64,000 nucleotides of DNA from Chlamydomonas reinhardtii (lineage: Eukaryota; Chlorophyta; Chlorophyceae; Chlamydomonadales; Chlamydomonadaceae): contig NC_057020.1 in the NCBI RefSeq assembly GCF_000002595.2, positions 4,326,488-4,390,487 of the forward strand. The letters run 5' to 3'. The notes below the pieces were generated by a model. It was not told where the DNA came from. It was given only the letters and a program-made list of their open reading frames with translations, and did not search any database. The stretch's first letter is position 1, and each line of letters starts with the position of its first letter. A program made the position numbers and the translations under genes. This document shows, in pieces, positions 55,501 to 64,000 of this stretch.

Positions 55501-57097
55501 ACCTCCAGTACTGTGCGGCACAGCGGCCGCGCCCCCCGCGGCACCCGCTCCAGGTGCGACAGCAGCGGCGCCACGTGCACGTCGGGCGGCGGCCAGGGCC
55601 CGCCGTGCCACAGCGGGATGAGCGGCAGGCCGGAGGCGCCGTCCGCCAGCTGCAGCTCCCGGTGCGCCTCAGGGCCCGTGCCGTAGCTGTGTGTGCGTGC
55701 ATGGGCGCGTGGGGTGGGGTGGTGGTGGTGGTTGTGGTGGTGGTGGTGGTGGGGGGGGTAATTCAGGACCATACCCAAAAAGAAACGAGCCCGAAACCTG
55801 CCCGCAGTGGGAGGTTGGGTAAAAGGCGGGGTGCATCACAGTGCGTCAAATTGCACTGTAGCACTGTACGGTGTACAGTAGGCACCGAAGTTGTGATGCC
55901 CCCCGACACATGCCCTGCCGCTCGGCCGGCTCCGTTGCATGGCTCCTCCGTTGCATGGCTCCACCTCGGATTCCCGACACCAGCGCCCTAAACCCATCCA
56001 TTCCCACCGCCTCCCTCCAGCCCCCAGCCCCTCTCCATTGCCGCCGCTCCTCAGCCCCCAGCCCCCAGCCCCCAGCCCCCAGCCCCCAGCCCCCAGCCCC
56101 CAGCCTCCAGCCTCCAGCCTCCAGCCTCCAGCCCCCAGCCCCCAGCCCCCAGCCCCCAGCCCCCAGCCCCCAGCCCCCAGCCCCCAGCCCCCAGCCCCCA
56201 GCCTCCAGCCCCCAGCCTCCAGCCCCCAGCCCCCAGCCCCCAGCCCGCAGCCCGCAGCCCCCAGCCGCCGCCTCACCGCTCGGAGCACACCGCCACAAAG
56301 GCCTGGCAGCACTCCACGGCCCGCTGCATGCGCTGGTACCACACCTGCACCGGACCCTGCTGCACGCCCGCCGCCTGTGCATGTGTGTGTGGGGGGGGGG
56401 AAGGGGGGGGGCAGAAGACAGGTTGGGTGCACCGCAGCCAGGCAGCATATGCGTGTGTGGCTATGGATGGTTGTGCGTAAGGGCAAAAAGACCACACGTA
56501 CACTGCATGCGGCTTCATTCCAGCATGCGCCCTCACGATACACCGCTGCCTCATGCGTGCAGCATGTCAGGGTGTCCGCAGAGTCCCCAACTCTACTGCC
56601 GCGGTGGAGTTGGCCAATGCTGCGATTCTAGCCTGAACAGCCACACGTGCGTGCCCTGGCCGTACTGCTGGGCCGTGCTTCTGACACGCGGCGCCGTACC
56701 TTCTTCCCGCCATCCGCGTCATCGTCCCGCTCGCCCATGAGCACCACATAGCCCTTGCTGGTCAGCCAGTCGCGAATGCGGCCTGCCGCGCCGTCGCCGC
56801 CCTCGCCCCTTTGATCCCCCGTGTCTGCTCGGTGGTAGGAAAGGTACACGTACCCCGGCTGCGGCCCGGCGACCGTGTCCACTGCGCCACGCGGGGTTCC
56901 GCGACAGGGGTGGAAAATGGGGGAGGAAACAGGGCAAAGTTCGGATGGTGTGGGAGAAGAAAGGGCAGCGCCGTGGGTCCGGCGAGCACGGTATGGGGCG
57001 TGTACTGCGACGACGTTCCGGGCGCGTGCGGCTCACCTTCTGCCCCTTGAGCGACAGCGGCCGGGTCCGGCGCCGCGGACGAGCAGCCCGCGCCCAT
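50497..57097 (-). CDS. Acylated TIR-domain protein with right-handed beta-helix
   Basis: Minus-strand exons: 57097-57037, 56881-56700, 56374-56277, 55686-55503, 55080-54877, 54621-54455, 54206-54136, 53893-53658, 53431-53360, 53056-52955, 52358-52233, 51985-51845, 51499-51383, 51069-50905 and 50703-50497; 710 residues. The N-terminus MGAGCSS fits N-myristoylation (Gly2, Ser6) plus palmitoylation (Cys5), predicting a membrane-bound protein. Residues about 30-175 read as a TIR domain: [11 protein letters not shown] (box 1), [32 protein letters not shown], then [10 protein letters not shown] and [10 protein letters not shown]. Glu124 in HREL aligns by eye with the catalytic Glu of TIR NADases. 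After a linker, about 260-690 are repeated short strands ([66 protein letters not shown]) typical of pectate-lyase/NosD-like beta-helices. The tail is Lys/Gly-rich. The start of exon 8 is the least certain junction. Confidence 0.85.
52372..52522. repeat. Two TG/CA dinucleotide arrays
   Basis: (TG)n at about 52372-52422 and 52494-52522 lie in intron 10 of the TIR gene, reading as (CA)n on its transcript. Confidence 0.95.
55346..55453 (-). repeat. CCCCA / TGGGG pentamer array in TIR gene intron 4
   Basis: About 20 copies of CCCCA on the plus strand, GGGGT on the transcript. With the adjacent G-rich stretch it fills the intron from close to its donor at 55502. Confidence 0.95.
56051..56266 (-). 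repeat. AGCCCCC heptamer minisatellite in TIR gene intron 3
   Basis: About 30 copies of AGCCCCC with some AGCCTCC variants. The transcript strand reads GGGGGCT and begins about 10 nt after the splice donor at 56276. Confidence 0.95.
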
Positions 57098-58075
57098 CTA
57101 TTCTAATTCAATTGCTTGCCCGTTGGCGTGGCAAGGCGACAAACGCGTACTCAGAGACTGCCGCTCACGTCGCATGCCCTGGCACCTGGTCAAGCACCAG
57201 GACTTCGCTCAGGTGTGGTTATAAACAACAGCACATGCTTGAAGATAATCACAGTCGTTAGATGCGATATAGCGTAACAGTCGCTGGTCGAAGAAATTGT
57301 GCAGTCACGCAGAGTTCGTGCTGTCAATCGTTAACATGCCACGTAAATGGATCTGCCTCAGAAGCACAGCACTAAACCAAGGCATACAAACAATCGCCGG
57401 TGTTGGTTGGCCGGCACGAACCGTGGGGCCTTGGGGCAACCTGGGGCCACGCGTTGGGTTCATGCGTGGGGTTCACGGTTGGTCAAGCGCTCTGGTCAGC
57501 ATCTTACCCGGTGAATGCGAAACACTAGTTTACTCCGCTTGGCAGGTGGTAGTGCGGGTTTTTGACGCCTGTGATGTCACAAAGACGAGACAATCCTTGC
57601 GCATGCACCGCAACTCTGCTAAAGCGGCAAAACCCTTGCCTCTCCGATCATCGCACCTTTGGTTAACAAGATCATGCGGTACGATAATCTCCCGCGGTCC
57701 CTCGTTCACGAATTAGCGGGACACCCAGTGTTGCGTCCTGAGGGCGCGCTCAAGGGTACGCTCCCCTGGGCCCAAGCTGCAAGCCAAGCTGGGGGCCTGC
57801 CATCCTCACTTTCTCCCGAGGTCGGGTTCACCTGGTAAGCAGCTGCGGACCAGCGGCGATCCACTTCCTGAGGCGGGGTCGGCGATGCCAAGCTTCCTCG
57901 GGGATGACACGGGATGGCCCTCCCGGAATCGGACCTGTGTTCAGGGGTTTCCAAGGCCCCGGCTATTGTCCTGCTAGCTGCAGACCTGTTATTATTTGAG
58001 CCTAAATATCGGCTTCGGGCTGTTGAGGCCTTGCCTGCAAAGTGCCCTCACTTCACAGCTAACAACTAATTAGCA
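57098..58075. other. Divergent intergenic between TIR and NHL genes
   Basis: About 1 kb holding both 5' flanks. An open frame at 57297-57716 has no recognisable motif. The stretch 57700-57960 is unusually rich in short inverted words but matched no RNA class I could test by eye. Confidence 0.45.
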
Positions 58076-60946
58076 ATGGTACTGCTTCAATCGTTGAAAA
58101 CAAACCTTCATAGTACCAGTAGCTCGCCGCAAACCTTTGCGGTGCCGGCGCCAGCGGTCAGCGCGGTAGCGTTTCGGCCGACCGGCCAGGCCGGCCATGG
58201 CCAAGTCCTTCTTGCGACATCCTTTGGCATCGTGCCGCTGCGGCTCCCTCCACCTGGAGAGGATTTGACTATTGAAAAGCCGCGCGTGGAGCCACCTGTG
58301 CCCCTTCGCAATGGTGCGCGCCTTAGGCATTCCGCATGTGCGGGTTTGAGCCTGGCGCCCACCAGCGCCGCTGTCAGACATAATACACACGAATCTAGGG
58401 CATATTGTGCGATATTTTGTGAGACGCCGCGCATTTGGCGGCTGGCCGGCAAGGAAACGAGCCACCTTCCGTCCCAGCCTCGGTGGCCCCTGAGCCAGGC
58501 TCCCGACCCTCGCGGTACACTTGGTCCCGTTTCTTTCCTTCTCATACCTTGGCATGTGGCTATGGCTACCCACGCATCCCAGTGCCCAGGCGGCGTGAGC
58601 AGGAACGTATGGCTTCACATCCCACCGCAGAATGCTTCCGCAGCAGCTGACGTGCAGCGCCCCCATAGCGCCTCCCACCGGGCGAAACTCTCACGGGCCC
58701 ATTGGGCTTGGAGCACCAGCCATGCCGACCATGCGCCATCCCTGTATCATTATCCTTTCATCCTTCCATGCCGCCATATCTCCGCCCCCTCCGCCTCGCC
58801 TCCCTACTCCTTCCCCTCCACAGTCCAACACTCAGGATTCGACCACCAGCGCATTTTCGATGCCAGCTTTGACCCGCTGTCGGGCTTCGTACTCATGGCG
58901 TGCGGCCACTCGCTGTACGGCATTGACGAGTCAAACCGCGTTGACTGCCTGGCGGGCGACCCGTACGCTGGGGATGGCGCAGTGCTCGTGGACGGTCCAG
59001 CTGTACATGCACGGTTCACTGGCGCCCAGAGGCTGGCGGCGGCCGGAGGCGGGCTCACCTTCATTCGGTAAGCGGCCCAGGGGGCCAGGACAGGGGTCAG
59101 GGCAGCAGTCGGCAGGGCCGGGTGGGGCCCAGTCGGGGGACGGGAAGGGGTCAACTCAAGCGGCGGGCTGGGCCGGACAGCCCGCGAGGGTCCGTGCCCG
59201 CGCGGTGTAGCGGGATGATGGTACAGGCATGGTGAAGGCTGGGTTGTGCGGCTGGAATGCTATGTTGCGAGGCATCAGGCGTGAGATCAGCCGCATCGAT
59301 CCGCCCCACACACAACCGGCACCTGACCGACTATGACTGCGGCGTAACATAACACGGCACGCAAAAGGCGAAACATGTGCCTCTTCTTCCATGTCCGGCG
59401 AATCCGCAGCGATCGCTGCAGCGCCTCCCGCAACGGCTTCTTGCTGCGGGCGCTGCACGAGCTGCCGCTGCCGGCGGAGCAGGGCGGCGGCGGCACGGGG
59501 CTGCGCGCCGCCACCACTGTGCACATGGGCGCGGCGGGTGACGTGGGGCCGCACACCTTTGCCTACTGCCCGTCCAGGTGAGTGAGTGGGGGGTTAACTC
59601 CGAACCCATCCCGTAAGGAAACAGTGAGTGAGTGGGGGGCGCAAGGTGGTGCAGAGCATCGGAGCGCATGCATGGCTGCGGCTGCGGTTGCGGTTGCAAC
59701 GGCGGCTGCGGTTGCGGCTGTGGTTGCGGCTGTGCCCTGTGCACGTGGCGCTTCCGGGCCACCAGCACCATTGCTCGGAGCGGTGGCATGTGTGCAGCTC
59801 CGTCCTCATAGTCCATGTTCTGTGTGTGTACCGGACGCAGGAAGAGCCTCGTGTATGCGACGCGGGGGCGGGCGCTGCACCAACTGATGCCGCACGGCGT
59901 GACGCGGCAGCTGGCCGGCAACGACGAGCCGCTCGCATCCGCCGCCGCCGCCAACAGCGCCGCCGCGGCCGCCTCTGCAAACGACTCAGCCTCTGATGAC
60001 CCGGACTCTGCGGTGGCGATGTCGAGTGGCGGCGCCGGCGGCGGCGGCGGCCGCAGCGCCGGGCGGGGCGTGCCGCAGGAGGAGGAGCTGCGGTATGGTA
60101 TGGGCGCGGGCGGCGGAATGGACGCGGGCGTGAACCCGTGCCTCATGTGGCCGGGCGCGTGCTCCTTCATGCCCTTTACGAACATCCAGGTACGGTGCCT
60201 GGGGGAGGCCGGGGTGGCGGGTGCAAGGTTAAAAACAATTGGAACAGGATACCGGGGCGGGGGAGGCTGGGTATGCATGGGTGGGCAGACAGGCGCTTGC
60301 ACGAGCCCTGTCACCTGGCCATGCCGTCGTGTGTGTTAAGGCCCATGGACGCCGTGGGTATAGCGGCGATGGCGCGGGACCCCTTGGCCGCACGCTGCAG
60401 GGCATCTCACTCGTTTCCGCCATGCGCCTGACCACCTGTGCTGCTGCACGCGAGTAAACAATCCGCTGAATGGCCGCTGTCTGCTTAATCTGCTTAGTCT
60501 GCTTAGTCTGCTGGATGCGCTGCTGGGATTGCTGTGTGTTGCAGGCGGTGGCCGCGGACCCAGACGGCAGCGGTGATATCTACGTGCTGGACGGCGTCAG
60601 CGGCTCATCCACGACCCTCAAGGTGCGGGCGTGGGCAGGAGGTGACCGGCTGCGAGCATGCCGCCGCGCGTGCGGATGCATAGCAGTTGTGCGTGTGGGC
60701 GGGCCGCTCGCTCGCACTAAGTGCCAACCACCTGGCTTTGCAGCCACGCAACGTGAAACCTCTTGTCACCTTATGGTGATCACCCGGCAGGTGCTGCGTG
60801 GGGACGGCCAACTGGACACACTGGCGGTAGGCCTGCGAATTGGGCCCAAGGGCAGCGGGCGGTGGCCACGGCTGGCGGCGCTGCCTGGGCGGCGGCTGAT
60901 CATTTACGGCGTGTCGCAGCACGACCTCATGATCCTGCAGCTGTAG
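58076..60946 (+). CDS. NHL-like beta-propeller protein without BTB domain
   Basis: Exons 58076-58313, 58824-59067, 59410-59577, 59841-60189, 60545-60622 and 60791-60946 give 410 residues. An alternative acceptor at 59422, also in frame, would drop four residues. Propeller-like repeats: VSAVAFRPTGQAGHGQVLLA; then FDPLSGFVLMACGHSLYGID with CLAGDPYAGDGAVLVDGP; later KSLVYATRGRALHQL and AVAADPDGSGDIYVLDG. The pattern resembles the NHL half of the BTB/NHL protein 10 kb to the left, so the two are probably paralogous, but this one ends without a BTB domain. The central part is Ala/Ser/Gly-rich. No signal peptide or membrane span is seen. It probably acts as a protein-interaction platform; the partner is unknown. 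The stop codon lies inside a hexamer repeat. Confidence 0.8.
59674..59734 (+). repeat. GGTTGC/GGCTGC hexamer array in NHL gene intron 3
   Basis: About ten degenerate hexamers of the GG(C/T)TGC type within the intron between 59578 and 59840. A related hexamer array follows the same gene's stop codon. Confidence 0.85.
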
Positions 60947-61060
60947 CTGTAGCTGTGGCTGTGGCTGTAGCTGCGGGGGCTGTAGCTGGAGCTGTGGCTG
61001 TGGCTGTGGCTGTGGCTGTAGCTGCGGGGGCTGGCTGCAGCTGCAGGCAGCGGCTGTAGC
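60935..61060 (+). repeat. CTGTAG/CTGTGG hexamer array over the NHL gene stop codon
   Basis: Tandem CTGTAG and CTGTGG units start at the last codons of the NHL gene (CTG TAG) and run about 110 bp into the 3'UTR. Confidence 0.9.
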
Positions 61061-62574
61061 ATCCGCGCTGCTTCAACAGTCGGCTTGGCCTGGATGGCAG
61101 TGGCAGCGGCGGTAGCTGAGGCCGTCAAGGCTGCCTCGAGCTGGTACTGAGCCAATGAAAGTTTAATCTTATTTTATTCCTTTACCCTTTTGTAGTTGGG
61201 TGGGTCTTGAGCGGCGGCTGTCACTGCAAATGTCGGCGGCGCTTTTGGACGCATGGTGACGGATCAGAAGCATGGTGACGCAATCAACATGATCTGAGGA
61301 GGATCTCTCGCTCTCGCCGTCGGTTGTCCCGAGCCGCCAGCCCCACGTGCGGTGATTTGTTTTCGACTGGGAGAATGACCTGAGATAAATGCATTCTTTG
61401 AATTTACTGCCGTCCATGCGAGGCAGCCCACACTGGACAATGGTCGCCTTCGTGATTTGTGGGCGGCTGAGCAGAGTCCTGGAAATGTGGTACGGGCCTT
61501 GCTAGGGCGTCTTTGCGGCAGGTGTGTCAGCAGTCGTACTGACTTTGGCCCTTCTTTGTCTGGCCTGAGAACCATTGGCAGCGCAGCGGAGTGTTCGCGC
61601 TGGCTGCTTTGAGGGCTTCAACAACTAAAATGGCATGCGTGACTGACGGCGCCTCCGCACCGCCCGGACGCGCTTGGCCCATGGTGCCGGCGCGCGTGGG
61701 TGCGGACAGGGTAGGCAAGGCAACGCATGCGATATCCGTAACGGCAGGAAGGTCTGGTACTGGTGTGGCGGCACTGCTGATGACAACCATTCCATGCGAC
61801 AGTTTGTTGAGTTCGTTCAGTGATAACAGTAATTGTCTATTGATACTGTCACAAATTACGTGGTATCATACAATGGTCCGGGGCAGATAGCGCTGGTGGT
61901 TTAAGGGAAGCAAGATGACAAGGAGCGTCCTGGCCATGCAGGTTGGAGGTGTTGACTTGGTTTGAGCATCTTGTGTAGCGGGCACAGGTTGCGGCGGATA
62001 GGGGCTATAGTGTCAACTGTAGCATGCTAGCTGAGTGGCTGTGCAAAAGAATAAGGCCAGAGGCGGATAAGGAGGCCAGCCAGGACAGGGGAGGAGTCAG
62101 GACAACGCGGTGCGTGTTGCCTTGCTTGGGCAGTACGGTATGTCCGTGCCGCGCCATGGTCTTCTTAAAGTTGTTTTACTAACTGGCAGGAAGATTGGTT
62201 GTCTGCACCACTGTAGTAGTCTGATGTTCATGCCTAGGTGCTTGAGGAGGTGCTGCTTGCCAAAGCGGGGGACGGAATGGGGCGACAGGTTCCGCCTCCG
62301 AGCATGCCCACCCTGTGTTACCGGTGACCGGTCGCCCACTCGCCCTTCAATCTTAGAGCTCATACTCGGCAAGGCTTACCTGCCCGCTTACCAATGATGG
62401 TGAAACATGTCACATTGATAAGGGCTCGCGAACTCGGTGAACTCACTTTCAACCTCCGTGCATAGCCTCGATTGTAGTTTGCACATACAGTAAAACGTCA
62501 GTTACCTAAAGAGTATCCAGGCAAGGTCACATTACTGTCTAGACTCCGAGGCTAAAGTGTCGCGCAGCACACCG
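60947..62574. other. 1.6 kb intergenic, no gene recognised
   Basis: After the hexamer array the sequence becomes more AT-rich. Open frames on both strands lack motifs and splice consistency. It must hold the NHL gene's 3' end and the promoter of the MORN gene. Confidence 0.5.
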
Positions 62575-63454
62575 ATGGAAGAGTCGCCCGCCGCATCCCT
62601 GGGCGATGTGCTCAATTGGCGGTCGCTGCGATGGAACGACGGCTGTACGTAAGTACATGGTCGTAAGCAACGGCGGGACAGCCCGTAGCTGATAGCGCCC
62701 GTAGCTGATAGCGCGGGCCAGGCCTTTTATACTCGACGACTCCTCCGTCGCGCCGAACCCGACCCAACCCCGCCCCCCGCGCAACCTGGCACACACCTGC
62801 ACCCCGTGCCCACCTTCATTTGTGCACACTAACTCCGCACACCTGCAGCTATGACGGCCTTGAGGCGCGCGGCGCCTGCGAGTCTCACGGCGTGGTGACG
62901 CGGCCTGGCCGGAGGGAGCGCTACGAGGGAGAGCTGGTCGGCAGCCGGCCGCACGGCCACGGCGCCTACCGCTGGCGGGACGGCACATGAGTGACATCCG
63001 TCCGGGATACCTGGGTGTCTTTCAGATGGTGGGGGGCTTGGAAGGGACAGGGCGTCAAGGGCAAACAGGGGGTACGTGGCGTAGAGGGGTTGCTGGGGGG
63101 CTGCAGGACTGGCGGCAGCAGCAGGTAGCTGTACAGCGGTGGCGGCATGGTGGGTCGGCGAGTGCTGGTTGCTTTTACGCGTGCCTAGCCCGCCACCTGG
63201 GGGCTGCCTGCTTGCTGTCTCGCTCCCCTGACGTACCGTACCTTCCTGGAGCTTATTGCCCCCCCCCCCCCTTGTATGACATCTACCCCACGCATCTACC
63301 CCTCGACGCCCGCCTCGCTGAGTCACTGGCGACTACCGCCACCCCACGATTCACTCACCGCTCCAGGCTGTATCGCGGCGAGTGGTACGCGGGCCACATG
63401 CACGGCTGCGGCGTGCTCATCTGGCGGGATGCACAAGGCGAGGTGCAGGCGCAG
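62575..63454 (+). CDS. MORN-repeat protein, 5' part, continuing past the right edge
   Basis: Exons 62575-62648, 62849-62986 and 63367-63454 give the first 100 codons. MORN repeats are visible as RYEGELVGSRPHGHGAYRWR and LYRGEWYAGHMHGCGVLIWR, the Y-x-G-x-(W/L)-x-x-G-x-x-x-G-x-G pattern. Such repeats bind phospholipids or build cytoskeletal and ciliary assemblies. The start MEESPAASLGDVLNWRSLRW is the first ATG in frame. The donor after exon 2 is odd: the only junction that keeps the frame is C|ATGAGT at 62987 instead of GTGAGT, and reading through gives a TGA at once. The exon after 63454 was not found before the window ends. Confidence 0.72.
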
Positions 63455-64000
63455 GTGGGCTTGAGTGATTGCTTGGACGTGCGTTCGCGTGTGTATCGTA
63501 CTCGGCTGTGTCTGTGTGTGTTCGCGTGGTGTCGCACATGCACACGGCCGTGTGGCCGTATGTATGGCTAGCGTAAGAGTGCGGCCGTGTTCATAGGCCA
63601 GATGCATCTTACATTGCATGGCTTGTACCGTGGCAGCATCCAAACCAGCGGGCTTGAGTACACAGCGGAATCCGGGGTTGCGTCCCACTTCGCATTTCTC
63701 GTGCCTTGCAGTGCCTTGTGGCATGACTGTCTGAGCTATCAAAGCAAAGGACAGACCATTCAACGCCCAAAGGCCTAGTTGAGCGGGCCAGTGGACTGCA
63801 GACCTCCTCCGCTATCCAACCGACACAACCAACAGTCCTACCGCTTGCCGCAAACAGACCCAAACTACCATTATGCCGGTAGTCCAAGCGCCCAGCCGAA
63901 CGCCCTATAGCGCTGCACAAGCTACGTGACGCCACTGAACATTTGTGCAAAATGCCTAGGCTGCCTGCGTATACACTCAACACAACGCCACGACGCCACA
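63455..64000 (+). other. Presumed intron of the MORN gene, to the window edge
   Basis: Follows a GTGGGC donor at 63455. No further exon with MORN motifs was found. A TGC-CAG-like acceptor near 63710 leads at once to a stop in the required phase, so it was not used. Confidence 0.4.

Noticed and set aside
57297-57716. 139-codon plus-strand frame between TIR and NHL genes
   Set aside because: No recognisable motif, no codon bias and no splice partners.
57700-57960. Possible structured RNA gene (SRP RNA, RNase P, snRNA or tRNA)
   Set aside because: Several short inverted words are present, but none of the conserved motifs of those RNAs could be matched on either strand; a covariance-model scan would decide.
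61591-61890. Plus-strand frame in the gap before the MORN gene
   Set aside because: Begins with GTG, lacks motifs and has no consistent splice sites.
1-64000. CRISPR arrays, bacterial operons, phage or retroelement genes
   Set aside because: No regularly spaced direct repeats with unique spacers, no Shine-Dalgarno-driven gene strings, and no capsid, integrase or reverse-transcriptase motifs were seen.

Overview
The window is nuclear DNA of a volvocine green alga, Chlamydomonas reinhardtii or a close relative. The evidence is high GC content, strong C/G third-position bias, many short exons with GTGAGT/GTGCGT donors and CAG acceptors, TGTAA-type polyadenylation signals and abundant GC-rich microsatellites. 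The left edge carries the 5' part of a kinesin-2 motor gene whose predicted protein agrees with Chlamydomonas FLA10 as I remember it. Gene models were built by hand from splice signals and reading-frame phase. Every model listed keeps an open frame through all its exons.

Layout, left to right: FLA10 5' end (-, 16-1982); a TPR/low-complexity protein (+, 2788-6886); a soluble CAF16/ABCI-type ABC ATPase (+, 7644-10575); a 3 kb gap with a 442 bp nested-hairpin inverted-repeat element (12037-12478); a DUF2358 protein (-, 13581-15103), head to head with a p24/emp24 cargo receptor (+, 15342-17738); a membrane protein with a His-rich segment and a long x-[A/G]-E-R tetrapeptide array (+, 18686-22059); an organellar ribosomal protein uS15 (-, 23574-26148), head to head with a GDT1/UPF0016 cation transporter (+, 26438-28123); a carbonyl-reductase-like SDR (+, 30139-33050); a gametolysin-family M11 metallopeptidase fused to six Kazal-like domains and a membrane anchor (+, 34513-39845); a small unknown protein (41362-41753) ending 18 nt before a DUF829/TMEM53-like protein (41772-44082), a candidate dicistronic pair; a BTB/NHL protein ending in a CaaX box (+, 44755-48695); a 15-exon gene for an N-terminally acylated TIR domain joined to a right-handed beta-helix (-, 50497-57097); a second NHL-like protein without BTB (+, 58076-60946); and the 5' end of a MORN-repeat gene (+, 62575 to the edge).

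The genes are not an operon. They are a typical eukaryotic mix of housekeeping functions (trafficking, mitochondrial translation, ion transport, flagellar transport) and lineage-specific proteins. The most unusual items are the TIR/beta-helix protein with an apparently intact NADase glutamate, the protease-plus-Kazal membrane protein, the ER-tetrapeptide membrane protein, the tight two-ORF locus, and a MORN intron whose only frame-keeping donor is ATGAGT instead of GTGAGT. No viral or retroelement coding sequence, CRISPR array, rRNA or tRNA was recognised.
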